64,000 nt of DNA from JAGNLM01 sp964439835 (GTDB lineage: Bacteria > Pseudomonadota > Gammaproteobacteria > JAABTG01). A program made the position numbers and the translations under genes. The stretch lies in contig CAYTPQ010000009.1 in the NCBI GenBank assembly GCA_964439835.1, positions 1-64,000 of the forward strand, in the 5' to 3' direction. The stretch's first letter is position 1. The number at the start of each line of letters is the position of its first letter. This document shows, in pieces, positions 41,463 through 51,342 of the stretch. The notes under the pieces were generated by a model, which was not told where the DNA came from, made no database searches, and saw only the letters and a program-made list of their open reading frames with translations.

Positions 41463-42563
41463 TCAGCGCCCGGTCTTGACCCGGGTCCAGGTGCGCGTGC
41501 GCAGGCGCTGGATCTCCGCCGGCGGCACCTCACTCGTCACCAGGCGCGAGCGCACCAGCTTTGGCGGGTAGATGCTCGGGTCGTTGCGGATCTCCTCGTC
41601 CACCAGCTTGGTCGCGGCCGGGTTGGCGTTGGCGTAGGAGACATAGTTGGTGATGTCGGCGATGACGTCCGGTCGCAAGAGGTAGTCGATGAACGCGTGG
41701 GCGTTGTCCGGGTGCGGGGCGTCCTTCGGGATCGCCATCACGTCGAACCAGAGGATCGCGCCCTCCTTCGGGATGCTGTAGCCGACCTCCACGTCGTTGC
41801 CCGCCTCCTCGGCGCGGTCGCGGGCCTGCAGTACGTCCCCCGAGTACCCCTGGGCGACGCACACGTCACCGTTGGCCAGGTCGTTGATGTACTGCGAGGA
41901 GTGGAAGTAGCGGATGTGGGGCCGGACCTTCGTGATCAGCTCCGCCGCGGCCTCGATGTCCTTGGAATCGGTGGTGTTCGGGTTCTTGCCGAGGTAGATG
42001 AGCGCGGCGCCGAAGGCCTCCGCCTCGTCGTCCATCAGGGTGACGCCGCAGCCGGCGAGCTTCGACACCACCTCGGGGTCGAACAGCATCCGCAGGCTGT
42101 CGACCGGGGCCTTCTCGCCCAGCACCTCGCGGACCTTGGCCACGTTGTAGCCAATGCCCGTCGTTCCCCACATGTAGGGGACCACGTGCTGGTTGCCGGG
42201 GTCGACCTTCTCCAGGGCCTTGAGGATCTCGGGGTCGAGGTTCTTGTAGTGCGGGAGCTTGGCCCGGTCCAGGGGGCGGTAGACGCCGCTCGCGATGTGG
42301 CGCTGGGCGAAGGGCTGGGCCGAGGGGAAGATCACGTCGTAGCCGCTACGACCCGCTAGCAGCTTCGCCTCCAGCGTCTCGTTGGCGTCGTAGACGTCGT
42401 AGGTCACCTTGATGCCGGTCTTGCGGGTGAAGTTCTCGAGCGTGTCCTCGGCGATGTAGTCGGACCAGTTGTAGACGTTGACGACCTTGGGCTCGGCGGC
42501 GCCCGCGAGGGATGCGCACAGGGCAAGGGTGGCCGCGGCGAAGGCGCGCGATAGGCTCGGCAT
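41463..42563 (-). CDS. potF: Putrescine-binding periplasmic protein
   Basis: The 366-residue binding protein has a signal peptide (LSRAFAAATLALCASLAGA) and the PotF/PotD fold. The PotF-type N terminus VVNVYNWSDYIAEDTLENFTRKTG and NETLEAKLLAGRSGYDVIFPSA carry binding residues W and S-D near the ligand cleft; WFDVMAIPKDAPHPDNAHAF is another family block. It captures putrescine in the periplasm for PotGHI. GGGGGAA is about eight bases before the ATG. First gene of the four-gene operon, 72 bp downstream of the CDF exporter on the same strand. Confidence 0.93.
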   Translation of the reverse strand: MPSLSRAFAAATLALCASLAGAAEPKVVNVYNWSDYIAEDTLENFTRKTGIKVTYDVYDANETLEAKLLAGRSGYDVIFPSAQPFAQRHIASGVYRPLDRAKLPHYKNLDPEILKALEKVDPGNQHVVPYMWGTTGIGYNVAKVREVLGEKAPVDSLRMLFDPEVVSKLAGCGVTLMDDEAEAFGAALIYLGKNPNTTDSKDIEAAAELITKVRPHIRYFHSSQYINDLANGDVCVAQGYSGDVLQARDRAEEAGNDVEVGYSIPKEGAILWFDVMAIPKDAPHPDNAHAFIDYLLRPDVIADITNYVSYANANPAATKLVDEEIRNDPSIYPPKLVRSRLVTSEVPPAEIQRLRTRTWTRVKTGR

Positions 42564-42635
42564 CGAGAATTCCCCCGGTGAGTTTCGGGACCTGCCACCC
42601 CGTCGGACGGGGCCTCCCCGGCCGGTCCGCGCGGC

Positions 42636-43583
42636 TCAATGTTCGGGCGTGGGCCGGGGCCTGTCAACGGCGGGCGGGGGCCCCGCGGCGGGCTCGAACA
42701 GCACGCCCTCCCAGGAGCTCGCGTCCTCCTCGGGCTCCACGTGGATGGTGGTGTGCGCGTTCGCGAGCCTGCGCTCGATGGCGGCCTCGACCCCGTTGCA
42801 GAGGTCGTGGGCCTCCTGCACCGTGGTGGCGCCGGGTACCGTCAGGTGCAGGTCGATGAACCGGCGCGAGCCGGACTTGCGGGTGCGCAGGTTGTGCCAG
42901 GCCGCCCGGGAGCCGCAGGCCTCGCGCAGGGCCTCGCCGATGACGGCCCGCTCGGCGGGTGGCAGGGCGACGTCCATCAGGCCGTGGACCGAGCGGCGCA
43001 CCAGGTCGACCCCGGTGTAGACGATCTTGACCGCTACCACGCAGGCGATGACGGGGTCGAGGACCGCCCAGGTGGGCAGGAGCAGCACCACCAGGAGGCC
43101 CATGATGACGCCCCCTGAGGTCCAGACGTCGGTCATCAGGTGGTGCGCGTCGGCCTCGATGGTGATGCTGTCGTACTGCCGGCCGACCCGCAGCATGACC
43201 GTGGCGACTACCCAGTTGACGCCGGCCGCGGCGGCGGCCACCAGCAGCCCGGGGCCCAGGTCGACGAGCGGCGCCGGATGGGCGAAGCGGTGGACCGCGG
43301 CGTAGACGATGGTGGCCGCCGCCACCAGGATCAGCGCCCCCTCGGCGCCGCTCGAAAAGTACTCGGCCTTGTCGTGGCCGTAGGCGTGGTCCTCGTCGGC
43401 CGGGCGGTGGGCGATCGTGACCGCGGCCAGCGCGATGAGCCCCGCTAGCAGGTTCACGGAGGATTCCGCCGCGTCGGAGAACAGGCTGACTGACCCGGTC
43501 AGCCAGAACGCCAGGAACTTCAGGCCCATGGTCACGAGCGCGGCTGCGACCGACAGGTAGGCCATGCGCCGCAGTGCCATCAT
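42636..43583 (-). CDS. Cation diffusion facilitator (FieF-like)
   Basis: The 315-residue inner-membrane metal/proton antiporter has six helices. Metal-site residues are seen in TM2 (LFSDAAESSVN) and TM5 (DAHHLMTDVW, H-x-x-x-D), with the HAYGHDKAEYFS loop. The cytoplasmic domain (~215-290, FIDLHLTVPGATTVQEAHDLCNGVEAAI) ends in TTIHVEPE. TM2 has D-A-A-E-S in place of the usual D-x-x-x-D; this matters for metal choice, which could be Zn2+, Fe2+ or Mn2+. A Pro-rich tail of 15 residues is dispensable-looking. It is 57 bp downstream of glgP. Confidence 0.88.
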   Translation of the reverse strand: MMALRRMAYLSVAAALVTMGLKFLAFWLTGSVSLFSDAAESSVNLLAGLIALAAVTIAHRPADEDHAYGHDKAEYFSSGAEGALILVAAATIVYAAVHRFAHPAPLVDLGPGLLVAAAAAGVNWVVATVMLRVGRQYDSITIEADAHHLMTDVWTSGGVIMGLLVVLLLPTWAVLDPVIACVVAVKIVYTGVDLVRRSVHGLMDVALPPAERAVIGEALREACGSRAAWHNLRTRKSGSRRFIDLHLTVPGATTVQEAHDLCNGVEAAIERRLANAHTTIHVEPEEDASSWEGVLFEPAAGPPPAVDRPRPTPEH

Positions 43584-43640
43584 GCCCTTTCCCCCGGCCC
43601 CGCTCCCCTCGTGGGGTGGACGGGGCGTTCCGTCACGGCC

Positions 43641-46154
43641 TCACCGGAGCGGCAGGGGCGCCACCGGCCCGACGTGCCAGATCCCGCTCGCGTACTCCGC
43701 AATGGTGCGGTCGGTGGAGAAGCGACCGCTCGCGGCGGTGTTGGCAATGCTCATGCGGGTCCAGCGCTCGGTGTCCTGGTACGCCTCCGCCACCCTGCGC
43801 TGGGCCTCCACGTAGGCGTGGAAGTCGGCGGCGGTCATCCAGGGGTCGTGGGGGCTGGTGACGGCGGCGACGATCGGGTCGAAGATCCCCGGCTCGAAGC
43901 GGTTGAAGTGCCCCGCCCGCAGCAGGTCCAGCACCCGCCGGAGCTCTTCGTCCCGGGCGATGACCCCCTCCGGATCGTAGCGCTCGCGCAGCCCCTCGAC
44001 CTCCTGGGCGGTGAGCCCGAAGAGGAAGAAGTTGGCGTCGCCGACGGCCTCGCGGATCTCGATGTTGGCGCCGTCCAGGGTGCCGATGGTGACGGCGCCG
44101 TTCATCATGAACTTCATGTTCCCGGTCCCTGAGGCCTCCTTGCCGGCGGTGGAGATCTGCTCCGAGAGGTCGGTGCCCGGCGCGATCACCTCCATGCCAG
44201 AGACGCGGTAGTCCGGCAGGAACGCGGCCCGCAGGTACCGCGCGACCGTCGGGTCCTCGTTCACCACACGGGCAACGTTGTTGATCAACTTGATGATGAG
44301 CTTCGCCATGGCGTAGCCAGGCGCCGCCTTGCCGCCGAAGATCACCGCACGTGGCGTCCAGCCGCCGGTCGCGCCGTCCTTCACCCGCAGGTACAGGTGG
44401 ATCAGGTGCAGCACGTTCAGGAGCTGGCGCTTGTACTCGTGGATCCGCTTCACCTGCACGTCGAACATCGCCTCCGGGTCGACCGTGACGCCGCTCTCGT
44501 GCTGGATGAAGTCGGCGAGCCGGCGCTTGTTCGTCTGCTTCACCTGACGCCAGCGTTCACGGAAGCCGGCCTCGTCGGCGAGCGGCGCCAGCCGCGTGAG
44601 CTGCCCGAGGTCGGTCACCCAGCCCTCGCCGATCGACTCGTTGATCAAGCCGGCCAGGCCGGGGTTCGCGGAGGCGAGCCAGCGGCGCTGGGTCACGCCG
44701 TTGGTCTTGTTGTTGAACTTGTCGGGCCACAGCTCGTAGAAGTCCCGGAACAGCCCTTCGCGCAGCAGGCGGGAGTGCAGCTCGGCGACCCCGTTCACCG
44801 AGCAGCTCGCCACGATCGCCAGGTAGGCCATCCGTACCTGGGCGTCGTCGCCTTCCTCGATGATCGACATCCGGCCGAGGCGGGCGGCGTCCTCCGGCCA
44901 GCGCTGGGCGACCTTCGCCAGGAAGCGGGCGTTGATCTCGTAGATGATCTCGAGCAGGCGCGGCAGCAGGTTGCGGAACATCCGCACCGGCCAGCGCTCC
45001 AGCGCCTCCGGCAGGAGGGTGTGGTTCGTGTAGGCCATGGTGTGGCTGGTGATGCCCCAGGCCTGCTCCCAGCCCATGCCGTAGACGTCCATCAGCAGGC
45101 GCATCAGCTCCGCGACCGCGATGGCGGGATGGGTGTCGTTCAGTTGGAAGCAGTTCTTGTCGGCAAACTCGCTGAAGTCGTTGCCGTGGAACCGCTGCCA
45201 CTGCCGGATCACGTCCTGGATCGTCGCCGAGGCGAGGAAGTATTGCTGGCGCAGGCGCAGCTCCTTGCCGTTCTCGCTGGCGTCGTTCGGGTAGAGCACC
45301 ATGGTGATGTGCTCGGCCGCGTTCTTCGCAGCGACGGATTCGGGGTAGCTGCCGGCGTTGAACTCGCCGAGGTTGAACTCATCCGTGGCGGCCGCCTTCC
45401 ACAGGCGCAGGGTGTTGACGGTGCCGTTGCGGTAACCGGGGATCGGGATGTCGTAGGGGACCGCCAGCACGTCGTGACTGTCGACCCAGCGCACCCGCCA
45501 CTCGCCCCGGTCGTCGTGGTAGGCCTCGGTGCGCCCGCCGTACTGGACCCGCCGGGTGTACTCCGGGCGCTCCAGCTCCCAGGGGTTGCCGTCGCGCAAC
45601 CAGTGGTCGGGCTCCTCGATCTGGAACCCGTTCTCGATCCGCTGCCGGAACATCCCGTACTCGTAGCGGATCCCGTAGCCCATCACCGGCAGCTGCAAGG
45701 TGGCGCAGCTGTCGAGGAAGCAGGCGGCGAGCCGGCCGAGGCCGCCGTTGCCGAGCCCCGCGTCGTGCTCGGCGTCCGCGAGCTCCTCCAGCGAGATCCC
45801 CAGGTCGTAGAGCGCCCGGTTGACCGCCTCGGTCACGCCCAGGTTGAGCATCGCGTTGCCGAGCGTGCGCCCCATCAGGAACTCCAGCGAGAGGTAGTGC
45901 ACCCGCCGGCAGTCCTTCTCGTAGTAGGCGTAGAAGGTGTTCTTCCAGCGCTCCATCAGGCGATCGCGGATCACCATCGCAATCGCCTCGAACGGGTAGT
46001 GAACCGACCGGCAGTGCTTGTCCCGGCCGAGCGTGTGGCTGAAGTAGCGGCGGAAGTCCTGGGAGAGGCTCGCCGCGTCCAGGCTCAGGGCGGGGAGCTC
46101 GGTGAGCTGGGGTACCGGGTGGCTGTTGCGGAGCGACTTGCTGCGGGGCGGCAT
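43641..46154 (-). CDS. glgP: Glycogen/starch/alpha-glucan phosphorylase
   Basis: The 837-residue enzyme releases glucose-1-phosphate from alpha-1,4-glucans using pyridoxal phosphate. Family landmarks in order: RVHYLSLEFLMGR, GLGNGGLGRLAACF, NDTHPAIAVAELMR, FNNKTNGVTQRRWL, VQVKRIHEYKRQLLN, GGKAAPGY and EASGTGNMKF, which contains the PLP-binding lysine. Length matches the family. The ATG at 46154 has AGGAAAGG upstream; the longer in-frame start at 46304 runs through a palindrome and is rejected. No other glg gene is nearby. It diverges from the cold-shock gene. Confidence 0.96.
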   Translation of the reverse strand: MPPRSKSLRNSHPVPQLTELPALSLDAASLSQDFRRYFSHTLGRDKHCRSVHYPFEAIAMVIRDRLMERWKNTFYAYYEKDCRRVHYLSLEFLMGRTLGNAMLNLGVTEAVNRALYDLGISLEELADAEHDAGLGNGGLGRLAACFLDSCATLQLPVMGYGIRYEYGMFRQRIENGFQIEEPDHWLRDGNPWELERPEYTRRVQYGGRTEAYHDDRGEWRVRWVDSHDVLAVPYDIPIPGYRNGTVNTLRLWKAAATDEFNLGEFNAGSYPESVAAKNAAEHITMVLYPNDASENGKELRLRQQYFLASATIQDVIRQWQRFHGNDFSEFADKNCFQLNDTHPAIAVAELMRLLMDVYGMGWEQAWGITSHTMAYTNHTLLPEALERWPVRMFRNLLPRLLEIIYEINARFLAKVAQRWPEDAARLGRMSIIEEGDDAQVRMAYLAIVASCSVNGVAELHSRLLREGLFRDFYELWPDKFNNKTNGVTQRRWLASANPGLAGLINESIGEGWVTDLGQLTRLAPLADEAGFRERWRQVKQTNKRRLADFIQHESGVTVDPEAMFDVQVKRIHEYKRQLLNVLHLIHLYLRVKDGATGGWTPRAVIFGGKAAPGYAMAKLIIKLINNVARVVNEDPTVARYLRAAFLPDYRVSGMEVIAPGTDLSEQISTAGKEASGTGNMKFMMNGAVTIGTLDGANIEIREAVGDANFFLFGLTAQEVEGLRERYDPEGVIARDEELRRVLDLLRAGHFNRFEPGIFDPIVAAVTSPHDPWMTAADFHAYVEAQRRVAEAYQDTERWTRMSIANTAASGRFSTDRTIAEYASGIWHVGPVAPLPLR

Positions 46155-46251
46155 GGGTGGGTCCTTTCCTGACCAGGCGCTGGCGGTTCGACGCATTATA
46201 GTCAGGCGCCCGGCCCGCGAGGACGGGACAAGGCTCGTTCCCGCGGGGTTG

Positions 46252-46277
46252 CCCCCCGTACCGGCCGGTACGGGGGG
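46252..46277. promoter_or_regulatory. Perfect 26-bp palindrome in the glgP/csp divergent region
   Basis: The half-site CCCCCCGTACCGG (46252-46264) is followed directly by its exact reverse complement (46265-46277), with no spacer. It lies 98 bp upstream of the glgP ATG in the 309-bp gap 46155-46463, which holds no gene. A protein-binding operator or cruciform is possible. Confidence 0.5.
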
Positions 46278-46463
46278 TGGCGGCCGCCGGGTGCAGCCAG
46301 GCATGGCAATCGCGCGGGAAGTGTGCTTTCATACCGCCGCCTGCAGTCACTTCCCGTCGGTCGTTCCGGAAAATCCCGCTGGGCCTACCCCGTAACACCC
46401 CCGCCGAGAGCCTGCAAGCAAGGCAAATGCTCTGAACGATTCTTTGAGGAAAGGCAGTTATAT

Positions 46464-46667
46464 ATGCGTACTGGAACAGTGAAGTGGTTCAACGATGCCA
46501 AGGGTTTTGGCTTCATCGCCCCGGCCGACGGTGGTGAGGACGTGTTCGTGCACTACAGCGCGATCGCGGGCTCCGGCTTCCGGTCCCTGGCCGAGGGGCA
46601 GCGGGTCAATTTCGAGGTAGAGAAGGGGCCGAAGGGCCTGCAGGCCCGGCAGGTGAGCCCCGCCTGA
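46464..46667 (+). CDS. Cold-shock domain protein
   Basis: The 67-residue single cold-shock domain binds single-stranded RNA/DNA and melts mRNA structure. RNP1 is KGFGFIAP and RNP2 is VFVHYSAI; TGTVKWFND is the canonical first strand. AAAGG lies nine bases before the ATG. A strong intrinsic terminator follows 24 bp after the stop, so the gene is monocistronic. The upstream leader region is long enough for cold-responsive structure, but I see no defined cold box. Confidence 0.95.
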   Translation: MRTGTVKWFNDAKGFGFIAPADGGEDVFVHYSAIAGSGFRSLAEGQRVNFEVEKGPKGLQARQVSPA

Positions 46668-46690
46668 GGCACAGTCGAGCCGCTTCGACG

Positions 46691-46724
46691 CGAAGCCCCG
46701 CCCCGTGCGGGGCTTCGTCTTTCT
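46691..46724 (+). terminator. Intrinsic terminator of the cold-shock gene
   Basis: CGAAGCCCCG (46691-46700) pairs perfectly with CGGGGCTTCG (46708-46717) around a 7-base loop, followed by TCTTTCT. It sits 24 bp after the csp stop and before the convergent corA stop, where it may serve both genes. Confidence 0.85.
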
Positions 46725-46748
46725 GGGGGCCGCCGGCCGCCGCGCGCC

Positions 46749-47711
46749 CTACTTGAGCCAGCCGCGGCGGCGGAAGTACCAGAACGGGGCCAGCACCGAC
46801 AGCCCCATCAGCGCCAGCGCGAAGGGGTAGCCGAAGGCCCAGTCCAGCTCGGGCATGAAGCGGAAGTTCATGCCGTAGACGCTGGCGATCAGGGTCGGCG
46901 GCAGCATGGCCACGGAGGCCACCGAGAAGATCTTGATGATCTTGTTCTGGTTGATGTTGATGAAGCCGACGGTGGCGTCCATCAGGAAGTTGATCTTGTC
47001 GAACAGGAACGAGGTGTGCCCGTCGAGCGACTCGATGTCGCGCAGGATCTGGCGGGCGTCCTCGGCCTGGCTGTCGTTCAGGAGCCGGCTGCGCATCAGG
47101 AAGGACACGGCTCGCCGGGTGTCCATGACGTTACGCCGGATCCGGCCGTTCAGGTCCTCCTGCTGACCGATGGCCGCAAGCACGCCACCGGCCTCCTCGT
47201 CCGTCAGTCGCTCGTTCAGCACCCGTGCGCTCACCTGCTCGAGGTCGGCGTAGATCCCCTCCAGGGCGTCGGCGGAATACTCGGCGTCGGTGGCGTACAG
47301 GTCCAGGAGCACGTCCTTGTGGTCGCGCACGTAGCCGGCCTGGTGCCGGGCCCGCAGCCGCAGCAGCCGGAACACCGGCAGGTCCTCGGCGTGCAGGCTG
47401 AAGAGCACGTCGTGGAACAGCACGAAGGCCACCGTCACCGAGGTCGACTCCTCGTCCCGGTCGAGGAGGAAGTCCGAGTGGATGTGCAGCTCGCCGTTCT
47501 CCTCCTCGTAGTAGCGCGCGCTGGCCTCGATGTCCTTCAGGCTCTCCGGCTCGGGCAGCGCCAGGCCGAAGACCTCGAGCACCCAGCTGCGCTCGTCCTC
47601 GGTCGGCCCGGTCACGTCGACCCAGATCGGCTGGCCGGCGGCCAGGTCTGCCTGGGAGTCGACGAGTACCTGCTGCAGGCGGCCCTGACGCAGCTCGAAG
47701 GCATTGATCAT
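46749..47711 (-). CDS. corA: Magnesium/cobalt transporter CorA
   Basis: The 320-residue protein forms a pentameric Mg2+ channel. It has a cytoplasmic alpha/beta domain (~1-200), a long stalk helix and two C-terminal membrane helices. The selectivity motif G-M-N is in SVYGMNFRFMPELDW, followed by the second helix and a basic tail (YFRRRGWLK). The ATG at 47711 opens with NAFELRQGRLQQV. It is convergent to the cold-shock gene and divergent from prfC. Confidence 0.94.
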   Translation of the reverse strand: MINAFELRQGRLQQVLVDSQADLAAGQPIWVDVTGPTEDERSWVLEVFGLALPEPESLKDIEASARYYEEENGELHIHSDFLLDRDEESTSVTVAFVLFHDVLFSLHAEDLPVFRLLRLRARHQAGYVRDHKDVLLDLYATDAEYSADALEGIYADLEQVSARVLNERLTDEEAGGVLAAIGQQEDLNGRIRRNVMDTRRAVSFLMRSRLLNDSQAEDARQILRDIESLDGHTSFLFDKINFLMDATVGFININQNKIIKIFSVASVAMLPPTLIASVYGMNFRFMPELDWAFGYPFALALMGLSVLAPFWYFRRRGWLK

Positions 47712-47872
47712 GCGGGGTCTCCTGGGTAGGGCGGGGGAGGGACACCGACGCCCGCTCGCCGGGCGCAAGTATGGCCGACGGGACGCCACCTGTCGTCCGG
47801 GCAGGCGGGCCGGGACCGTTGCGTCACCGGCCGGCGGAACGCCCCCGGCGAGACGGGACAGTCGCCCGCGTC

Positions 47873-47942
47873 GTCATTCCGGCGAATGCCGGAGTCCAGA
47901 GGAATCAGCCACCGGAACCCCGGCGTTCGCCGGGGTGACGGC
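47873..47942. repeat. CCGGCGAA-type hairpin repeat, copy 2
   Basis: CATTCCGGCGAATGCCGGAG and CCCCGGC-GTTC-GCCGGGG form two hairpins joined by ~17 nt, ending GTGACGG. The layout is the same as at 8179-8243. It lies in the 317-bp divergent gap corA/prfC (47712-48028), where I see no gene. Confidence 0.8.
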
Positions 47943-48028
47943 AGAGCCAGTCCAGCCCTCCGGTATACTCGCCGCAGACGACCCCGGCGGCCCACGCCGC
48001 CCTTTCCGAGTCCGTACCCCGAGCCGCC

Positions 48029-49615
<1,587 letters not shown>

Positions 49616-49632
49616 GTAGCGGTGTGGTAATT

Positions 49633-49718
49633 CACCACAGAGTGCACAGAGAACACAGAGGAATCAGATAGTGCGCTCTATTGGGGTCTCCTCCGTGCTC
49701 TCTGTGTTCTCTGTGGTT
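49633..49718. repeat. ACCACAGAG-type inverted repeat pair, copy c
   Basis: CACCACAGAG plus CACAGAG units (49633-49660) face CTCTGTG units ending CTGTGGTT (49691-49718). The pair lies between the convergent stops of prfC (18 bp away) and the DnaJ-domain gene (27 bp away). Confidence 0.88.
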
Positions 49719-49744
49719 CAATCGACTACAGGCTCAAAGCCCCG

Positions 49745-50491
49745 CTACGGCTCCGGCTTAAGCAAGAGATCCTTGGCGCGGTTGATGAGGGAGGCCAGGT
49801 AGTCGGAGCCGCCGCGGTCGGGGTGCATCTTCTGCATCAGGCGGCGGTGGGCGTCGCGCACCTCGTCCGCGGTCGCGCCGGGCTGCAGGCCGAGGATCTC
49901 CAGGGCCTGCTCGCGGGTCATGCCGCTGGTCGGCGCGGCCGCGGCACTGCTGGCGGGTCCGGCACCGGCCTGGGCACGCCAGGCGTCGCCGTGGTTGCGG
50001 TCGAGATAGGCCTCGAGCAGGGCGGCCGACTGGGGATCCTCCGCCCGGCAGTCGGCGAGCAGGTCAAGCAACGCCCCCAGGTCCAGGTCGGCCAGCGGTT
50101 GGCCGCGGTAGCGGCCCTCCAGCACGACCCCGGTGAGTGCCCCCGAGGCGTGGTCGAGCTCCATGCGCAGGAACCGCGTGGTCACGGTCGAGGCCTGCGC
50201 TCCCCCCGACCCCGACTGGCCCTTCAGCATCCGCATCAGCCGTTGAATGTGCGGCGCGAGCTGGAGCAGCACGAGCAGACGCTGCACCAGCGGCACGGCG
50301 GCGGCCAGCGCGGCGAAGACCCAGTTCAGCTTGCCGGTGGCGGCCAGGGTCACGGCCCCGCCGATCAGTACCCACAGCCCCACGCGCCGGAGCACGCGGA
50401 GGACCTGCTTCGGCGGGGTGCGCGCGAACCAGCGCAGGAAGAGCAGGATGCCGACCACCAGGGCCAGCAGGATGATGACACGCCCGAGCAC
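49745..50491 (-). CDS. Membrane-anchored DnaJ-domain protein
   Basis: The 248-residue protein starts with two hydrophobic segments (VIILLALVVGILLFLRWF and a second at ~40-75). A middle domain (~100-170, RFLRMELDHASGALTGVVLEG) follows, and a C-terminal J domain has EILGLQPGATADEVRDAHRRLMQKM and HPD in HPDRGGSDYLASLINRAKD. The layout matches TerB/DjlA-like membrane J proteins that recruit DnaK to the envelope; the middle domain is a known companion of such J domains. The GTG start lies 1 bp after the TGA of the upstream VWA gene, so the two are coupled. Confidence 0.85.
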   Translation of the reverse strand: MLGRVIILLALVVGILLFLRWFARTPPKQVLRVLRRVGLWVLIGGAVTLAATGKLNWVFAALAAAVPLVQRLLVLLQLAPHIQRLMRMLKGQSGSGGAQASTVTTRFLRMELDHASGALTGVVLEGRYRGQPLADLDLGALLDLLADCRAEDPQSAALLEAYLDRNHGDAWRAQAGAGPASSAAAAPTSGMTREQALEILGLQPGATADEVRDAHRRLMQKMHPDRGGSDYLASLINRAKDLLLKPEP

Positions 50492-50492
50492 G

Positions 50493-51206
50493 TCAGCTTC
50501 GCCCGAGCTGGTGGCTCAGCCTCAGCACGGCCCCGCCCTGCCGGTCACCGAGCCGAGCTAGCGCGGCCCGGCCTCCCGAGGCGTAGACGGCGACCGCCGC
50601 CAGCAGGTCCCGCAGCTGCTGTGCGCTACCGGCGTCGAACTGACAGTAAGCCCCGTGGGTCAGCCTCGCGACCTCGCGGAACGCCTGAGCCGCGATGGGG
50701 TCATTTCCTTCGTGGAACAGAAACGCAGGTACGCCGACCAGGGCGAGCTGGCCCGCTGCCTCTCGCAGCGCGCCGGGGTCTTCCTCCATGCAGTCGCCGA
50801 CGAAGACGAGGGCGTTGACCCGGCGTTTCTCCGACTCGGCGCGGGCGTGCCGGAGGACCCGCACCAGCTGGGTCTCGCCGGCGCGGCAGCTGACGCCGGT
50901 CATCCGGGCGAGCAGGGCGGCGGGGTCGGAGGCCCAGGGAGAGGCCTCGAACTCGCGGAACCCGCGGTAGAAGCAGAGCTGGACATCGAGCCCGCCGAGC
51001 TCGCGGGTCGCCTGGAACATCTCGCCCTGGATTCGGCACGCGACGTCCCACGTGGGCTCTCGGCTCGCCGTCGCGTCCATGGCAAACAGCAAGCGCCCCC
51101 GCTCGCTGCCCCCGGGCTGAACCGGGGTACGGGACAGGCGGTCGAGAAAGGCCTGGACCTCGGCAGCGGCTCCGGCCGTCGGCAGTCGGCGGGGGTCGTG
51201 GGTCAT
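50493..51206 (-). CDS. VWA-fold protein linked to DnaJ gene
   Basis: The 237-residue protein looks like a von Willebrand A domain: LLFAMDATASREPTWDVA resembles a MIDAS D-x-[ST]-x-S site with alanine in place of one residue, and VNALVFVGDCMEEDPGAL and FLFHEGNDPIAAQAFREVARLTHGAY match later VWA strands. There is no signal peptide from the ATG at 51206. The stop is 1 bp before the DnaJ-domain start. The upstream region diverges from the GGDEF gene. Role unknown; a chaperone-linked partner is inferred. Confidence 0.7.
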   Translation of the reverse strand: MTHDPRRLPTAGAAAEVQAFLDRLSRTPVQPGGSERGRLLFAMDATASREPTWDVACRIQGEMFQATRELGGLDVQLCFYRGFREFEASPWASDPAALLARMTGVSCRAGETQLVRVLRHARAESEKRRVNALVFVGDCMEEDPGALREAAGQLALVGVPAFLFHEGNDPIAAQAFREVARLTHGAYCQFDAGSAQQLRDLLAAVAVYASGGRAALARLGDRQGGAVLRLSHQLGRS

Positions 51207-51342
51207 GGTGTGGCCGAAACTGTCGAGCCCTTTGCGCTTCCAGCCGGAACCTCTGGTCCCGGGCCGGCGGGGAAATCGCCCTTGACTATACTCTGCACCG
51301 AAGTGCACCGGCAAAGCGGCGGATCGCGCCGCGGAGGCCGCG

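Noticed and set aside
49711..49725. GGTTCAATC resembling a tRNA T-loop
   Set aside because: It is the end of a CACAGAG-type repeat; no acceptor or anticodon stem can be built.
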